Assembly (NCBI GenBank): GCA_905250125.1
Contig: CAJNOL010000684.1
Span: forward strand, 47,629 to 111,628
Direction: 5' to 3'
Source of the DNA: Rotaria sordida
Lineage: Eukaryota; Rotifera; Eurotatoria; Philodinida; Philodinidae
Length of the DNA stretch: 64,000 bases
The translations under genes and the position numbers were made by a program. Shown in pieces: positions 36,757 to 48,548 of the stretch (positions within the stretch are counted from its first letter, which is position 1; every line of letters starts with the position of its first letter). The notes beneath the pieces are model-generated. The model was not told the DNA's origin, made no database searches, and was given only the letters and a program-made list of their open reading frames with translations.

Positions 36757-39700
36757 ACCAAAGCAAATCATCTAATATAATCTGTTCGCTAAATAAAATC
36801 GAATATTTTAAGCCAGAAGGCATCGAATCTTTTTACTATGATTAGATCGTGTAAATTTGAAATATCAATCTATAAGCCATCTATCCTTTTTTTTATGAAA
36901 AATTGACAATAAATGTCTTAGATCTGTCGCTTAACACGTAGGAACGATAAGTAGACATGAATTTATTAGGTTATTAAAATATATCAGAACTTCGCTTGTT
37001 TGTCCTGAATCATAGGTCAATGGTGGTATAATTCTGTAGCTTCCATTTTATACTTTAAGGACAAAAGAGCCCAACGCATTCGATTACATTGCATTTTCTT
37101 TCATTCTCCATCAAAGTTATGATTTTTTTAAAGTTTCTTCGATCATAATACTATCTAAATAGCTTAGTTATCAAATTGAGCTTCTTATTATGTTGTACTA
37201 CTGTAAAAATCAATTATTCATACAATGTCGAGAAAAGATTATTTTAACGTTATCTTATAATATATTAGTTAATTGTTTGAACTTTATATTTATGGGAACT
37301 ATTTCTACATCAGATCACCTTTCAATAAAATTGTCAAGTTAATCAATGAATGGATTCATAATAAAATATAATTGTAAATTAAATTTTTTTCGGCAAATTT
37401 TAAGGATAAAGAAATACATTAAGAATAAATAAACATTATTTGCCAAACATTTGTTTCTGTAAAATAAACTAAAACCAGCGAGTGAGATGCTACTCTTAAC
37501 GGTGAAAGCGAAAAGTGGTCAAGAAATTCATAATCAAAGAATAAAAGCTTCAACCCAGCCAAATAAGCTAAACCAATACAAAAGAAAAGGTGGAACATGC
37601 TATTAGCAAACTGCAAATCACTACAACGAAGTATATGATGTTCTAATAAGTGCAATGTATGAAATAGAATTTCTTTCCAAAATGAAGATTGTTATATCCA
37701 CAGATTTTCACGAAATTATATGAAAAAAATTAATTCTAATAGAAAAATGAAACTAAGAATAATCTCCGATGCAAAAGTCATCGCTGAAATTTCAACTTAT
37801 GGCTTTCCGCCCAGAAACATCATAGAGAGTTCAATTTTTTTTTAATGTGGAAAGGACAAAGTCTGAGCTTCAAAAAGCATAGGAAAAAATTTTTTTCAAA
37901 GTAATTTTGAATGAGAAAAAAGATCGAGCAACTTTTGCTCTTTTCAAATGTATCTCTTTCATCAAGTCTATTTGTTTTCCTATCACAGGTTACAATTTAA
38001 AATTATACACTTATTACAGAAAATAGAAGTATTTTTATCACTTTTTCAAATTGAATATGATAAATTATGTTTTAATTTTTTACTTAACGATTAAAACGCT
38101 TTACAAGTTTTCCATTGATTTGAAAAAATAAGTCATCTGACTTAAGCAATAGTTTCCAGATATTGAATGAATTTTCTTCCGCTTTCTAAAATATATTTTC
38201 CGAAACAGCATGAAATTCTCTACAAATTCAAATTAATTAATTATAACATTTACTAACATATTTAAGCTCTGAATAATGAATTTTTCTCCATATTCTATCT
38301 GTCTTATGCAAAGTAGTGCTTTCTATCAAAACAAAGACATTTTATTTACTGTTAAAGAATTCCTAAGAAACTTTCTAGGGTATGAAAGTCGGTAAAGTTT
38401 TGTACGGATTACTGTTTCATTTACTTGGTTTTCAAGAAAAAAGTTTTCTTCAGACTCGAGAAAAATATAAAGAAAACAATATGTTGTAAGAGCTCTTTCA
38501 AAGACATTTGATATATCGAACTATTGTCTCAATCAAAATTAATCCCAGAACATTTTTTTTGTATGCGTTTTAAAGTTCAGACTATTTTCTTTCAACGGTG
38601 TTCCTAACACAGGTTGAAACAGGGTGGAACTTCAGGTTGGGGACTATTTTTGTCAGGACAAGAAAAGGCTAATTAGCATGTCGCATACACTGAATACCAT
38701 GCAATTGGACAGCTGTCAAAAGAGAGTTTTCGACAGCAGGTCAAGTTGTCAACCAAAGCAGGTATCATTTATATCCAACAACTGTTAGTAATATTTCATT
38801 TCTTCGTTCGATTGAGAATAGCAAAGTAAAACATTGATTGATCTCAAGCTATGTTGTTTCTGTGTTCTTGCGTCAACTTCTTGCAATATGCAGTCAAATA
38901 AATCATATGATCCAAATATACAAACATCTTATAAAGACGTGACGAGGCAGCGAAGAAAAAATTATGGTTGGGTCGGGGCGGGACGAAGCCAGAAACAAAA
39001 CGTCTACATGATACTACCACAAACAATTAGAAGGACTACAGATAATTTATGAACTCACATCCTGTTATTTTTCATACAGCTGAAAGTTTTTGTTCGTTTA
39101 TTATAAATTTCTCGACTATTTTTCATATCGACGGATTTTCGTAGATTCCTCTTAAAGTAGTAATCCACGTAAAATGACTGTTATGGTCATCACTTGAGTT
39201 CAAATAAAGAGATTATTATCTCAAAGTAAACGCAATATTTTATTCATAATTTTAATAGATAGCTAATAAATAATCGTGCTTCTGCTAATGCTTGTGATTA
39301 GATCTTTTTTTGAAAGCTCATAAAAAAATGAATTTTATAGTTTTCTAACGCCCATTGATCAAGATTTCACAAATACAACATTTGATTTCAATGCAATATA
39401 CAAGGTTTGTAAGCATCATGAAATCGAAGTTTTAATCGTAGTTTATCATTTATTCTTCTTGCGAAACTTTTGCTATAACTAGAAAATTTTGTACATCCAA
39501 ATGTAATAAAGAATAGGATTGTATAATACAAGAAAGAAATGTATTAAGTAGAGTAGAATACTAAAGTCCAACTTTATAGAACTTCTCTTTGGTGAAATGA
39601 TGCATTGTGATGATAAAAATAAAGTTGTTGCCCTTATGTATATCATCTTTTAGCAAGAATAAAAAACAAAAGATTAGCCCTTTGTTTTTTTTCCTCTTGA

Positions 39701-40756
39701 ATAACAAAACATAGTAAATATTTGATCAAAAGTTCTGCATATAGTCATGAGTGTCAATCTTATCTTAGGACAAAAGAGTGCATATTCTCATAAATATTAC
39801 GATCTTTTAGTCTGTTAATGTTTACGTCATCTTGATTTATTACTTTCGGAATGTTTGTAATCGTCATTTAAACTTTAACTACGTCTTCGATCAGTCATCT
39901 GATCACGCTTTCTTGAGTATAGCTGACAGTTATATTAAATTATAGCTCGACTTATAGATATTGTGACTTATTGTATTGTATATGGCTGTAGGGAATGGTG
40001 TTTATCTAAAAAACAATTCCAAAAACAAATGCACAAGGTTGTTGATTCTGAAAAGATTTGAAAGTATATTATAACGTGGAACTAAGCTAAACTATTGCTG
40101 CACGTGATTAAAACGAATCCATAATCTTTATATAAACAAAGAAAAAGGAATCTCACAATATATTCTTCATTGGTACATCTCTTTTAACAACAGAAAAACA
40201 TTTGTTCTATTTCATATCTCATGATGAGTATTTTGTTCCAGAACTTTGCTCACATTCATCTATTTTGTTGAAATTAATAACGGACATGGGGCATAAACGA
40301 GTGCCAATACTACTTCATATGATCCTTCGATCCATAAGACTTAAAAGGATTCCGCACGATACTAGTCGAAATTTGTCACCCCCGTAAACTATTTTGAAAT
40401 ATATATTCCATGAAAATATGTTGTTCTGCGTATTTTAATGTGGCGGATATGATTTGTTGTGGATGTGAATGTGGGTGTCGATGTAGAAGAAAGGGCTATG
40501 AACATCCACACTGTCATCAAACATAGTCTTTTTTGCTTATGACTATTTCCGAGATTGCAGAAGTGGTTGGATATGCATATTGATGATTGTTAACTAAAGA
40601 TCCTGATCAAAGAATACTGTATGCACTAGTACTAAGTGATTAAAGAATTTTATTGGAACTAAAAACTTCCAAAATACTTCAAATCGAATGATTTTTAAGA
40701 AATTTCTTAAATATTAGTTTCAAAAGATTATTAATTTTTTTCTAAACTATATCATC
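36757..40756. other. Gene-poor 4-kb stretch
   Basis: No ORF here has a recognisable motif or plausible exon flanks. The frames at 37419-37655, 38834-39052 and 40202-40387 look random. No tRNA- or snRNA-like fold was recognised by eye. Confidence 0.45.
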
Positions 40757-41291
40757 ATGTACTGTTGCATTGTTTTGGCTTCGATCGGTTTAGCCTTAGC
40801 TGACTATTTGTTGGTTGGCCGTCTCATTCGATTGATTGGTAGTCAACATTCAATAATGAATCCAAAATTTATCGAGTTTGCATTCATTATTTCAGACATA
40901 CTATCAATTAGAATTCAATCGGCAGGTACCGATTTAATAACAAATGAAAGTCTGAATAATATTATGGCCGGTAGTCGAATATTAATTGAAGGATTAAGTA
41001 TTAATTTAGTTAGTTTTTGTTTCTATTTTTGCTGTTGTTACACTTCGTTTACATTGGTCGATTCATCGACGTAAATTTGATTTTACTGGACAAAAACGAT
41101 GGATAAAAATGTTCCATGCATTGTATCTTAGTATGATTCTATTAATAATTCGTTCCATGTATCGTATCATAGAATTTGCTATGGGTTTTCGAAGTTATCT
41201 TGTTATACATAAAATATATTTTTATATTTTTGAATGTCTACTTATTATATTTGCATTTGGCCTTTGCTTGCCACTACATTCTGATCTTTAG
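40757..41291 (+). pseudogene. RTA1-family (fungal-type) lipid-translocating membrane protein, truncated and frameshifted
   Basis: Two adjoining frames read through one family. Frame 1 (40757 to about 41030) gives MYCCIVLASIGLALADYLLV, then ISDILSIRIQSAGTDL and MAGSRILIEGLSINLVSF. After a shift near 41025-41035, frame 2 continues IFAVVTLRLHWSIHRRKF, GQKRWIKMFHALYLSMILL, IIRSMYRIIEFAMGF, IYFYIFECLLIIFAFGL and LPLHSDL. The order of hydrophobic segments, the QxAGTDL loop and the RSMYRIIEF segment are characteristic of RTA1/RSB1 (PF04479) multispan proteins, found almost only in fungi. The first two or three membrane spans are missing upstream. This fits a horizontally acquired gene that has decayed. 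A sequencing indel could explain the frameshift but not the missing N-terminus. Confidence 0.72.
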
Positions 41292-42964
41292 ATACTAGTC
41301 GAAGATACAGATCAACTTATCAAGAAACCATGCAAAAATGTCGCTCCTATCGTAGAATAACAGTCATCTTTGTCGGCAAGTACAAACAATACGCGTTAGT
41401 TTTAACTACGAATTTCAGTGACATTAGACATTCAATAAAATCTGTAAATTAACAAAAAAGAAAACTTTTTTAAAAAAGAAGAACTATAATATTGCTTGGT
41501 TAGCCGAATGTATATTTGATTTTTTTTTTGTTCATAAAGATGAAAAAAAGATGTCCTAAAATTCAAATTTTAATAATCTTTTCTATTTATTTGCTCTAGT
41601 TCATGATGTATTGATGAGCAAAAGTTCCAGCACTAATGATAATCAACTTGAAATATATGTATTAGATGCTAAAATTTGAAGAAATTAATCATATAGTATA
41701 GATCTATACATAATAGCAATAATAGTTTTTGAAAAATCATGAGATCGTAAGTTCTTATTTCCAATAAATGCAACTGAAATGACTATGAAAAAAATTTCAC
41801 GGGAATTTAATTCAATGCTTTGAGAAATAAGCGCAGAAAATTGATTTTAATATAAAATGAATATAGAAATGAAGTATATATCTTTGAGAATGGGTTAAAT
41901 TAGGAAGAGTGTGGACGAAGACAAGAGCTACACCTACATGAGTACCTTCATTTTGTTAACAATTTTATTCTCTTTCTTTTCGATTGCATAATTGTAAGCT
42001 AGCCAATGTTTTAGTCAAAATCCTATATTTTAGAATCGAAAGAGAAATGAAAACAACTACTTTATAGTTCGAGTCAACCATGCTAATATTCAATTTATTC
42101 AATGAAGCATATAAGAATCATCAATGATGGCCTGAAGCAGTCAACATTAGGAAAATGTCACAATTTTTTGCAAAGGAAGAATATCTTTCTTCGAACAGAA
42201 TGCAAAAAAGAGAGTTTCAGCGTTGCTAGAAAAAAATTTAAAAAATTTTCTACAATTGAACGGATGTAGCATCCCCTCGAGCCATCACTGCTAATATTTG
42301 CAGTCATAAGAGATGAATGATGTGACACAATCGAACTCAAACGACAAGTATATACACTTCATTTCTTTATACTTTTCATAATAAAATAAAATTTCCCGCA
42401 TGAGTCAGCGTAAAACAAGACGTTGTACTCCTTCAAAAGAATGTGTAAAAATGAATTATAGCTATAATATCATTGATATTTTATTGGTACCGTTACAACA
42501 GTATTCTTTAACTTATCTGATTGATTACATTATGATGTGCAGAAATTAGAATCTATCATGACCTCAAACATTAATAATGATTCTCTTTGTATTCTTATTA
42601 ACCGCAAAATCTTTCTTTTCTTATGAGATTCTCTATAGAGTACGGTAACTACCGGCAAAGATTTTATTGGAGTTCTCTTATGTCAGCAATATACCTAATA
42701 GTTTTTCATTTCACAAATAAAAATAAACATAATTTATTATTATAAAATTATTTTCAAAAAGATTTCGATTAGTAAATTTTCTATAGTATTAAATTGATTA
42801 GATTTTAAAGAAAAATAGATGACGCTAGTCTTATTTTCTTTTCTATAATATATCCGAGAATCATTAACGCGAGAAGGTTTCGGCTTTTGATTGTTCGAAT
42901 ATCGAATGTTTATTTAGATTAATAAATGCAATTATTTTTTAACTCGTGATATAATTATATTTCT
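41292..42964. other. Intergenic, no supported gene
   Basis: AT-rich. Contains the upstream region of EBAG9, with an acceptor-like TATTTAG at about 42917. No other structure recognised. Confidence 0.4.
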
Positions 42965-43201
42965 ATGTTGATTATAATAAAATTTTTATTCCATATTATT
43001 TGTTCAATTGGTCGAGGTTTTCGTAAAATATTTCAAATTATTGTTGGAAGACGTCATGAAGAACTTGGAACAACTTTATCTAAAACTGAACCAGTAACAC
43101 TTGAACATATTCGAATTATTGGTGAAATGGAAAATGATTCAAATCGTCCTTATCAATCATTTGCTTCAGTTCCAAAAGTAAATTATCTAATAATTTTATT
43201 C

Positions 43202-43234
<33 letters not shown>

Positions 43235-43905
43235 GATACCACAACCAGAATGGAATTCTTGGGGTGCTGAAGATATATTTCGACAGAACCAGCATTTAAA
43301 TAATTCACAAACAGCTGATAAAAATGATGAAAAAATGGATTATTTTAGTGATATTGCAGCAACAGTTAAAAAAACACCTAAAGTAATAATACATAAAAAA
43401 AAACATATTAAGCCTTGAAGATAACTTTTGACAAATTAATATTTAGATTATATTAAAAAAACGTATAAATGATAATGATAATCAATTAAATCTAGATGAT
43501 CAACGTCATAATCGTTTACAAATGATGAATGACGAATTAGTTAATTTTGTAAGTTAAATAAATTTCAATTCATATGATTATATGAATCATCTTTTTTTTT
43601 AAAGCAACCTGGTCTCAATGAATGGCAAGAAAGTGATTTAAATTCATCAACTACAAATTATGGTGGTACTTGGAACGATAATGATGATTTTAATGAACTT
43701 TCAAACGAAGCAAATGAAGCTATGCGAGGTATGAACAAAAAAAAACGAAATAATATTTTAAATGAAATTTTATATTCATTTATTGATTTAATATATAGAA
43801 ACTCGTCGTATTGAACGTGAAAGAAAATTACGTGAACATCAACAACGTAAACTCGAAAAAGAAGCATCAAGAACATTAACACATAAGCGTGACAGTTTAT
43901 CATAA
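42965..43905 (+). CDS. EBAG9: EBAG9/RCAS1-like membrane-anchored coiled-coil protein, 5 exons
   Basis: Exons 42965-43177, 43236-43382, 43447-43548, 43605-43728 and 43799-43905 give 230 aa with consistent phases (human EBAG9 is 213 aa). The N-terminal hydrophobic helix (MLIIIKFLFHIICSIGRGF) followed by basic residues is the Golgi membrane anchor. The family-diagnostic motifs are present: PEWNSWG, DYFSDIAATVKKTPKIILKKR (read as two pieces around the exon 2-3 junction), LNEWQESD and a C-terminal Arg/Glu/Lys coiled coil (ERKLREHQQRKLEKEA). Mammalian EBAG9 acts in Golgi trafficking and secretory-granule exocytosis. The gene stands alone, with more than 1.6 kb of non-coding DNA on both sides. The reading frame is short but very well supported by motif order. 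Confidence 0.88.
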
Positions 43906-45744
43906 TTCATGATTTTTTTTTTATTCATTGTATTTACTATTCTATGTTGATTGTTAAATATAAGAATCTCATAAACCAAATATTTGATCATCTGTCGAGA
44001 TTAAACTAGGATACAAATCAGCTTTTTAAGATTGATATCTAATGTTACATATGTGTTCATATGTTCTACTATTTATTACTTATCTTTCTATTAGAATATC
44101 AATTTAATTATTCTATGAATTTATTTCTACCCAGTAGCTTCTAACATATCAGCGTGTGTGCATACAATACCATTCGATAAAATAATAAAGAGCGCATAGT
44201 TTAGTTCGATCGACAATCGCTATGAAAGCAACCACCAACAGCGATTTCTTGCTCTTTTCTTGTTCGATACTCATGCGATGTAATGTGAAGGCGTCGTGTT
44301 CAAGTAGCTCTTTATGAGATTCGTCTGTCTATTATTGTGGAGACTGGCACATTACTTGATACCCATAGTACTAACCAATAAATCGACAGAACACAAGAAT
44401 ATTTTTGATTGCTTCGCTAGAAAAGAAAGACAAATTATGTTCTGCTATTTTTCCTCTTTCTTCTCTTTCTATCTATTTCTATTTCATTTCTTTTTTCCCT
44501 TACGAGATGAAATAACATGCACGCTTTATTTTTCATATACCAGCACCATTTTTTATTAGAAATATATAATAAAACCTTGTTTACTTGCACATATATTGTT
44601 TTGTGTATATATAGATATATGCATAAAACTCTACAAAACATCTTTACAAGGTTTTTTATGGTTTGACAGATAGACAAATAAAGATAATCTTTTGCTACGA
44701 GCAAATCATTTTTATCTAGTAGAACAACATTGGTGCCCATTGAGTAAGTGGATCTTAATCGAAATGCTTGAATAAAAAATAGGCATTTTTTTTTCTACTT
44801 ACTCAACCGAAATCGTTTGCATAATCTATAAATATAGAGTGAAGGGAAAAAAAGAAGAACAATTATCATTTCATTGAAGTCTACCGCTATTAGAAATAGT
44901 AAAGAAGAATTCTTTTGTTATTAGCGGAACAAAAATGTTTGACGCAAGTAATAATGTATGCGAATGAGTTCGATCAAGTCAAGTATTTGTTGTGTGTAGG
45001 CGTCTGATAGAAAGACTGACAATAACAATTTGAAGTATTTTAGTTTTTAAAGTATTAAATAAACGAGTTTATTTCTTGTTTCCGTTTTTCTCTCTTTTTA
45101 TCGGCTCACTACAGGTTTTTGTTTGGAGAATAATTGAAAAGATTTTTTAATGAAAGAGGTAAGTAACCTGATTAAACCATTATCAATGTCTATATTATCA
45201 TGTAATTAACAAATCAAATATAAAAATGTTGAATTCTACTTGTCAGATGATTTTCTTTTCTTTTTTAGATATAATATATAATAAAATATAAGATCATGAT
45301 AAATCTTTATATTAATTTGCTTTCTTGTCTTCCTATCACCATCTATAATAATAAATAATGTCGACTTAGCATGTCTTTTTTTTCTAATTTAATCTACATT
45401 CAGACATCAACCATTAGGCGGCATGCTATCGACAAACGATTCCCTAGTAATAGATTCTTGTCTTTTTTTCTTCTTCGCCTACTACTTGTCGACGCGAACG
45501 GTCCACATTGTTCTAGGTTTTAGCAACGCTAGATTCGTTGATGATGAGTAAGAAGAAAAACATTTGCTTATTTTTTGTGAATCATTTAGTAAAAAAAAAA
45601 AACAAACTAGTCATTCGTCTCTGTCGTTTTTTTTACATAAGAAACATTTTTTTTATCTTTTTCACTCTATGAATAAGAGCATTGATATGTGATGTGCAAT
45701 TAAGAAAAGAAAACTTGATAGAGGTATTCAGTCTAATAAAAATA
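43906..45744. other. Intergenic, no supported gene
   Basis: AT-rich. ORFs 44314-44559 and 44435-44740 overlap on opposite strands in low-complexity sequence and are probably chance. The stomatin promoter should lie near the right end; an acceptor-like GTATTCAG ends at 45731, 13 nt before its ATG. Confidence 0.42.
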
Positions 45745-47601
45745 ATGCATGAAACTGAGGCACTTCTTTCTGATCGATGCGATACGGCAGAACAGGATTT
45801 TGTAAGAAATCATGATTGATAATTCAGAGAGAGAAAGGAAATCTTGTTGTTCCTTTTTTTTGTTGTATTCTAGCGTTTCAATAGAATCGGTTCGGCTGAA
45901 CAGGTTCTATCTATGACATCCAAACAACAGGAACGTGTTACCACTATGTTTGGTTCAGAATGTAAGTTTTACTAAATTTTGTTTTTTTGTTTTTCTTTAA
46001 TTCTCTTTATCTATTATAATCGATCAGTGAATGCATCGAATGTTACTAGAAATTATTCGTGTAATTAAATAATTTTTATTACTACTACTAAATTGCTTTA
46101 TTAATTAACTTTATCTATTTGTTTTTTTGGAAAAAATATTCTGTAGTTATTTATTTTTCTATTAGACGATATACGCAATGCACATGAAGGTCTTGGTACA
46201 TGTGGTTGGATTCTTGTCGTATTATCTCATATAATATGTCTTTTAACATTTCCTTTTTCACTTTGTGTTACAGTCAAAGTAAGGACAGCAACATATATAT
46301 ATATGTATACATATATATTAAAGGAGAAAATGTTATTGAAAATGATAACATTATAGGTTGTACAAGAATATGAAAGAGCAGTTATTATGCGTCTTGGTCG
46401 AATTCTGTCGGGTCAGATAAAGAAAGAGAAGAAAATTAATTTAATATTAATTACTTTTTTGTTTCTTTTTCCTTCTTGTCAAGGTGGCGCCAAAGGTCCG
46501 GGTTTATTTTTTGTTTTACCTTGTGTTGATTCAATAATCAAAGTTGATTTACGAACAAGTATGTATTAGCAAAATCCAAAAATTTGAATAATTTAGTTAA
46601 TTAAGAAAATAATTATAAATTAATTTTTATATTTTAGTAACTTTTGATGTTCCTCCTCAAGAAATTCTTACAAGAGATTCTGTAGTATGTGAATAATAAT
46701 CAAATATTAAAAAATGATTTCGTTTTTCTTTTCTTTTTTTTATAGACTGTATCAGTTGATGCTGTTGTTTATTTTCGAATATTTAATCCAATAATAAGTG
46801 TAACTAATGTTGAAAATGCACGATACTCTACACAATTACTTGCTGCAACAACACTTCGTAATATTTTGTAAGTTGATTAATTTCAAAATCTAATGAAATT
46901 TTGATTTATGTGATATTTATAGAGGTACAAAAACATTACAAGAAATTTTATGTGAGAGAGAAAATATTTCACGTTTAATGCAAGTTCATCTTGATGAAGG
47001 AACAGATCCATGGGGTGTGAAAGTTGAACGTGTAGAAATGTTAGTAATTCTAAACAAAAATATTCTTTTTTTTTTTTTTACATTTGAATTACTATTTTAG
47101 TAAAGATGTTCGTCTCCCTGTTAGTATGCAACGTAGTATGGCTGCAGAAGCTGAAGGTTAGAATTTAGATTTTCCTTCTTTTTTTTTTGGTATTTTTGTT
47201 CTAATCTAATTGAATATTATTTTCTAGCTGCTCGAGAAGCTCGTGCTAAAATAATTGCAGCTGAAGGTGAACAAAAAGCTTCAAGATCTTTAAAAGTAAA
47301 AATTTTATTACTCAAAAACAAAAAAAAAGAAGTTATAAAAATATATTTACAAAAAAAATTTTTTTTATAGGAAGCGGGTGATGTGATTAGTGAAAATCCA
47401 GTAGCATTACAATTACGATATCTTCAAACGTTGACACATATATCAGCAGAAAAAAATTCTACAATTGTTTTTCCTATTCCTGGTAGAAAGTTTATTTATG
47501 AAACTCATTATTAATATTATGTTATTCTTTTTTCTTTTTTAGTCGAACTTTTAAAATTAATGAAAAGTCGAAGTGACGTGCGTAAAACTACTGGTTTATA
47601 G
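45745..47601 (+). CDS. STOM: Stomatin-like SPFH-domain membrane protein, 12 exons
   Basis: Exons 45745-45801, 45874-45961, 46166-46278, 46357-46411, 46484-46558, 46638-46684, 46746-46867, 46923-47039, 47101-47156, 47228-47295, 47371-47482 and 47543-47601 give 322 aa in phase. A short N-terminal tail is followed by the hairpin hydrophobic segment ([20 protein letters not shown]), then the SPFH/PHB domain: [81 protein letters not shown] and [13 protein letters not shown]. These are stomatin signatures. The protein should oligomerise on the cytoplasmic face of cholesterol-rich membrane and modulate ion channels. The exon 4 donor is weak (GTCAGA). It converges on an IRG gene with only 59 bp between stop codons. 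Confidence 0.93.
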
Positions 47602-47660
47602 AAACTTAATCTGTGATTGTTCATTTAAATAAATGAAAAAAGACAAAACAAAAATATTTT
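47602..47660. terminator. Shared 3' region of convergent stomatin and IRG genes
   Basis: The 59 bp between stops contains AATAAA on the plus strand (about 47631) and its complement TTTATT (about 47659), so the two transcripts must end within or overlap this segment. Confidence 0.55.
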
Positions 47661-48416
47661 TTATTTATAATATCGATCATATAAATATGAAACTAAACCA
47701 AATCGTGCCCATGTAGTTACTATTGTTTTTGCAGTTTGTAATGTTGTATTAGTAGAAGATATCGATGATTGAATTATCTGTTCTGTAGGATCTTCTTTAA
47801 TTAATGTTAACATGAGATTATCTCGTTCATGATTGACATGCACCATGATATCATTAATCAATTTTGAAAAATCAAATTTAGTTTTATCTTTTGTATTAAT
47901 AAGATAAAGTGATAGATTTGTTTTTGAAAGACTTGTTTCGAGATTTTTAAGACAATTATTACGAATTATATCGAGTACTTCAATTGAATTAAAATTAGTT
48001 GGATAATCACGACGATGATTACGTAGTTCTTCATCAATACCAGTACGAATAAAAAAAAGTGTTTTATTAAAACGATCTCGAACAATATCACTTAACCATC
48101 GATCAATTTCAGTAAAACGACCACGAGATAATATAAGAAACATATCATAACGATTTATATCAATTAATTTACAATAATCTTCTTTAGATACGGATGGAGT
48201 TGCAACACCGGGTACATCCCACATGAAAACATTATCAATTAGTTTATAGCATGTAGGTATTCCTGTTGTTTCAATAACACCAACAGGAGCAAAATTGGTA
48301 TGTTCAGAAGTTAGATTCCGAATTAAATTGCATAGTGAACTTTTACCGACACCTGAACGACCGAGTATCGCTATGTGAAATGGTGCATTGGGCGGACGAT
48401 ATTTAATAACAGACAT
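47661..48416 (-). CDS. Short IRG-type GTPase (G domain only)
   Basis: A single exon of 251 aa from the ATG at 48416. The G domain starts almost at the N-terminus: ILGRSGVGKSSL (P-loop), VGVIETTGIP (switch I region), DVPGVATP (G3) and FIRTGIDEELRNHRRDYP, which matches the IRG RTxxDxDL block. IRG proteins normally have an N-terminal helix before the P-loop and a helical C-terminal domain of about 130 residues; both are missing or nearly so (it ends TWARFGLVSYLYDRYYK). This is probably a truncated paralog of the two genes upstream. An acceptor-like GAATTTTAG ends 7 nt before the ATG with no coding exon to pair with. IRGs act on pathogen-containing or organelle membranes in vertebrates; the function here is inferred only. 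Confidence 0.78.
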   Translation of the reverse strand: MSVIKYRPPNAPFHIAILGRSGVGKSSLCNLIRNLTSEHTNFAPVGVIETTGIPTCYKLIDNVFMWDVPGVATPSVSKEDYCKLIDINRYDMFLILSRGRFTEIDRWLSDIVRDRFNKTLFFIRTGIDEELRNHRRDYPTNFNSIEVLDIIRNNCLKNLETSLSKTNLSLYLINTKDKTKFDFSKLINDIMVHVNHERDNLMLTLIKEDPTEQIIQSSISSTNTTLQTAKTIVTTWARFGLVSYLYDRYYK

Positions 48417-48548
48417 TAAAGATCTAAAATTCAAAAATAAAAATAGAACATTCATGATTCAAAAAATAAATAAATGGAAGAAGAATTACAAAATAAAATC
48501 CAATCGTCAACAAAAAAAAAAACAAGTATTTACAAAATAAGAAAAGTA
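48417..48548 (-). promoter_or_regulatory. 132-bp gap between IRG genes with unpaired acceptor
   Basis: This is too short to hold a normal promoter plus 3' UTR comfortably. On the minus strand a T-rich tract ends in AG at 48424-48425. This suggests trans-splicing or a shared transcript. Confidence 0.45.

Noticed and set aside
37419-39052. Several 60-80 codon ORFs in the gene-poor stretch
   Set aside because: They overlap on opposite strands, lack motifs and have composition like random AT-rich DNA.
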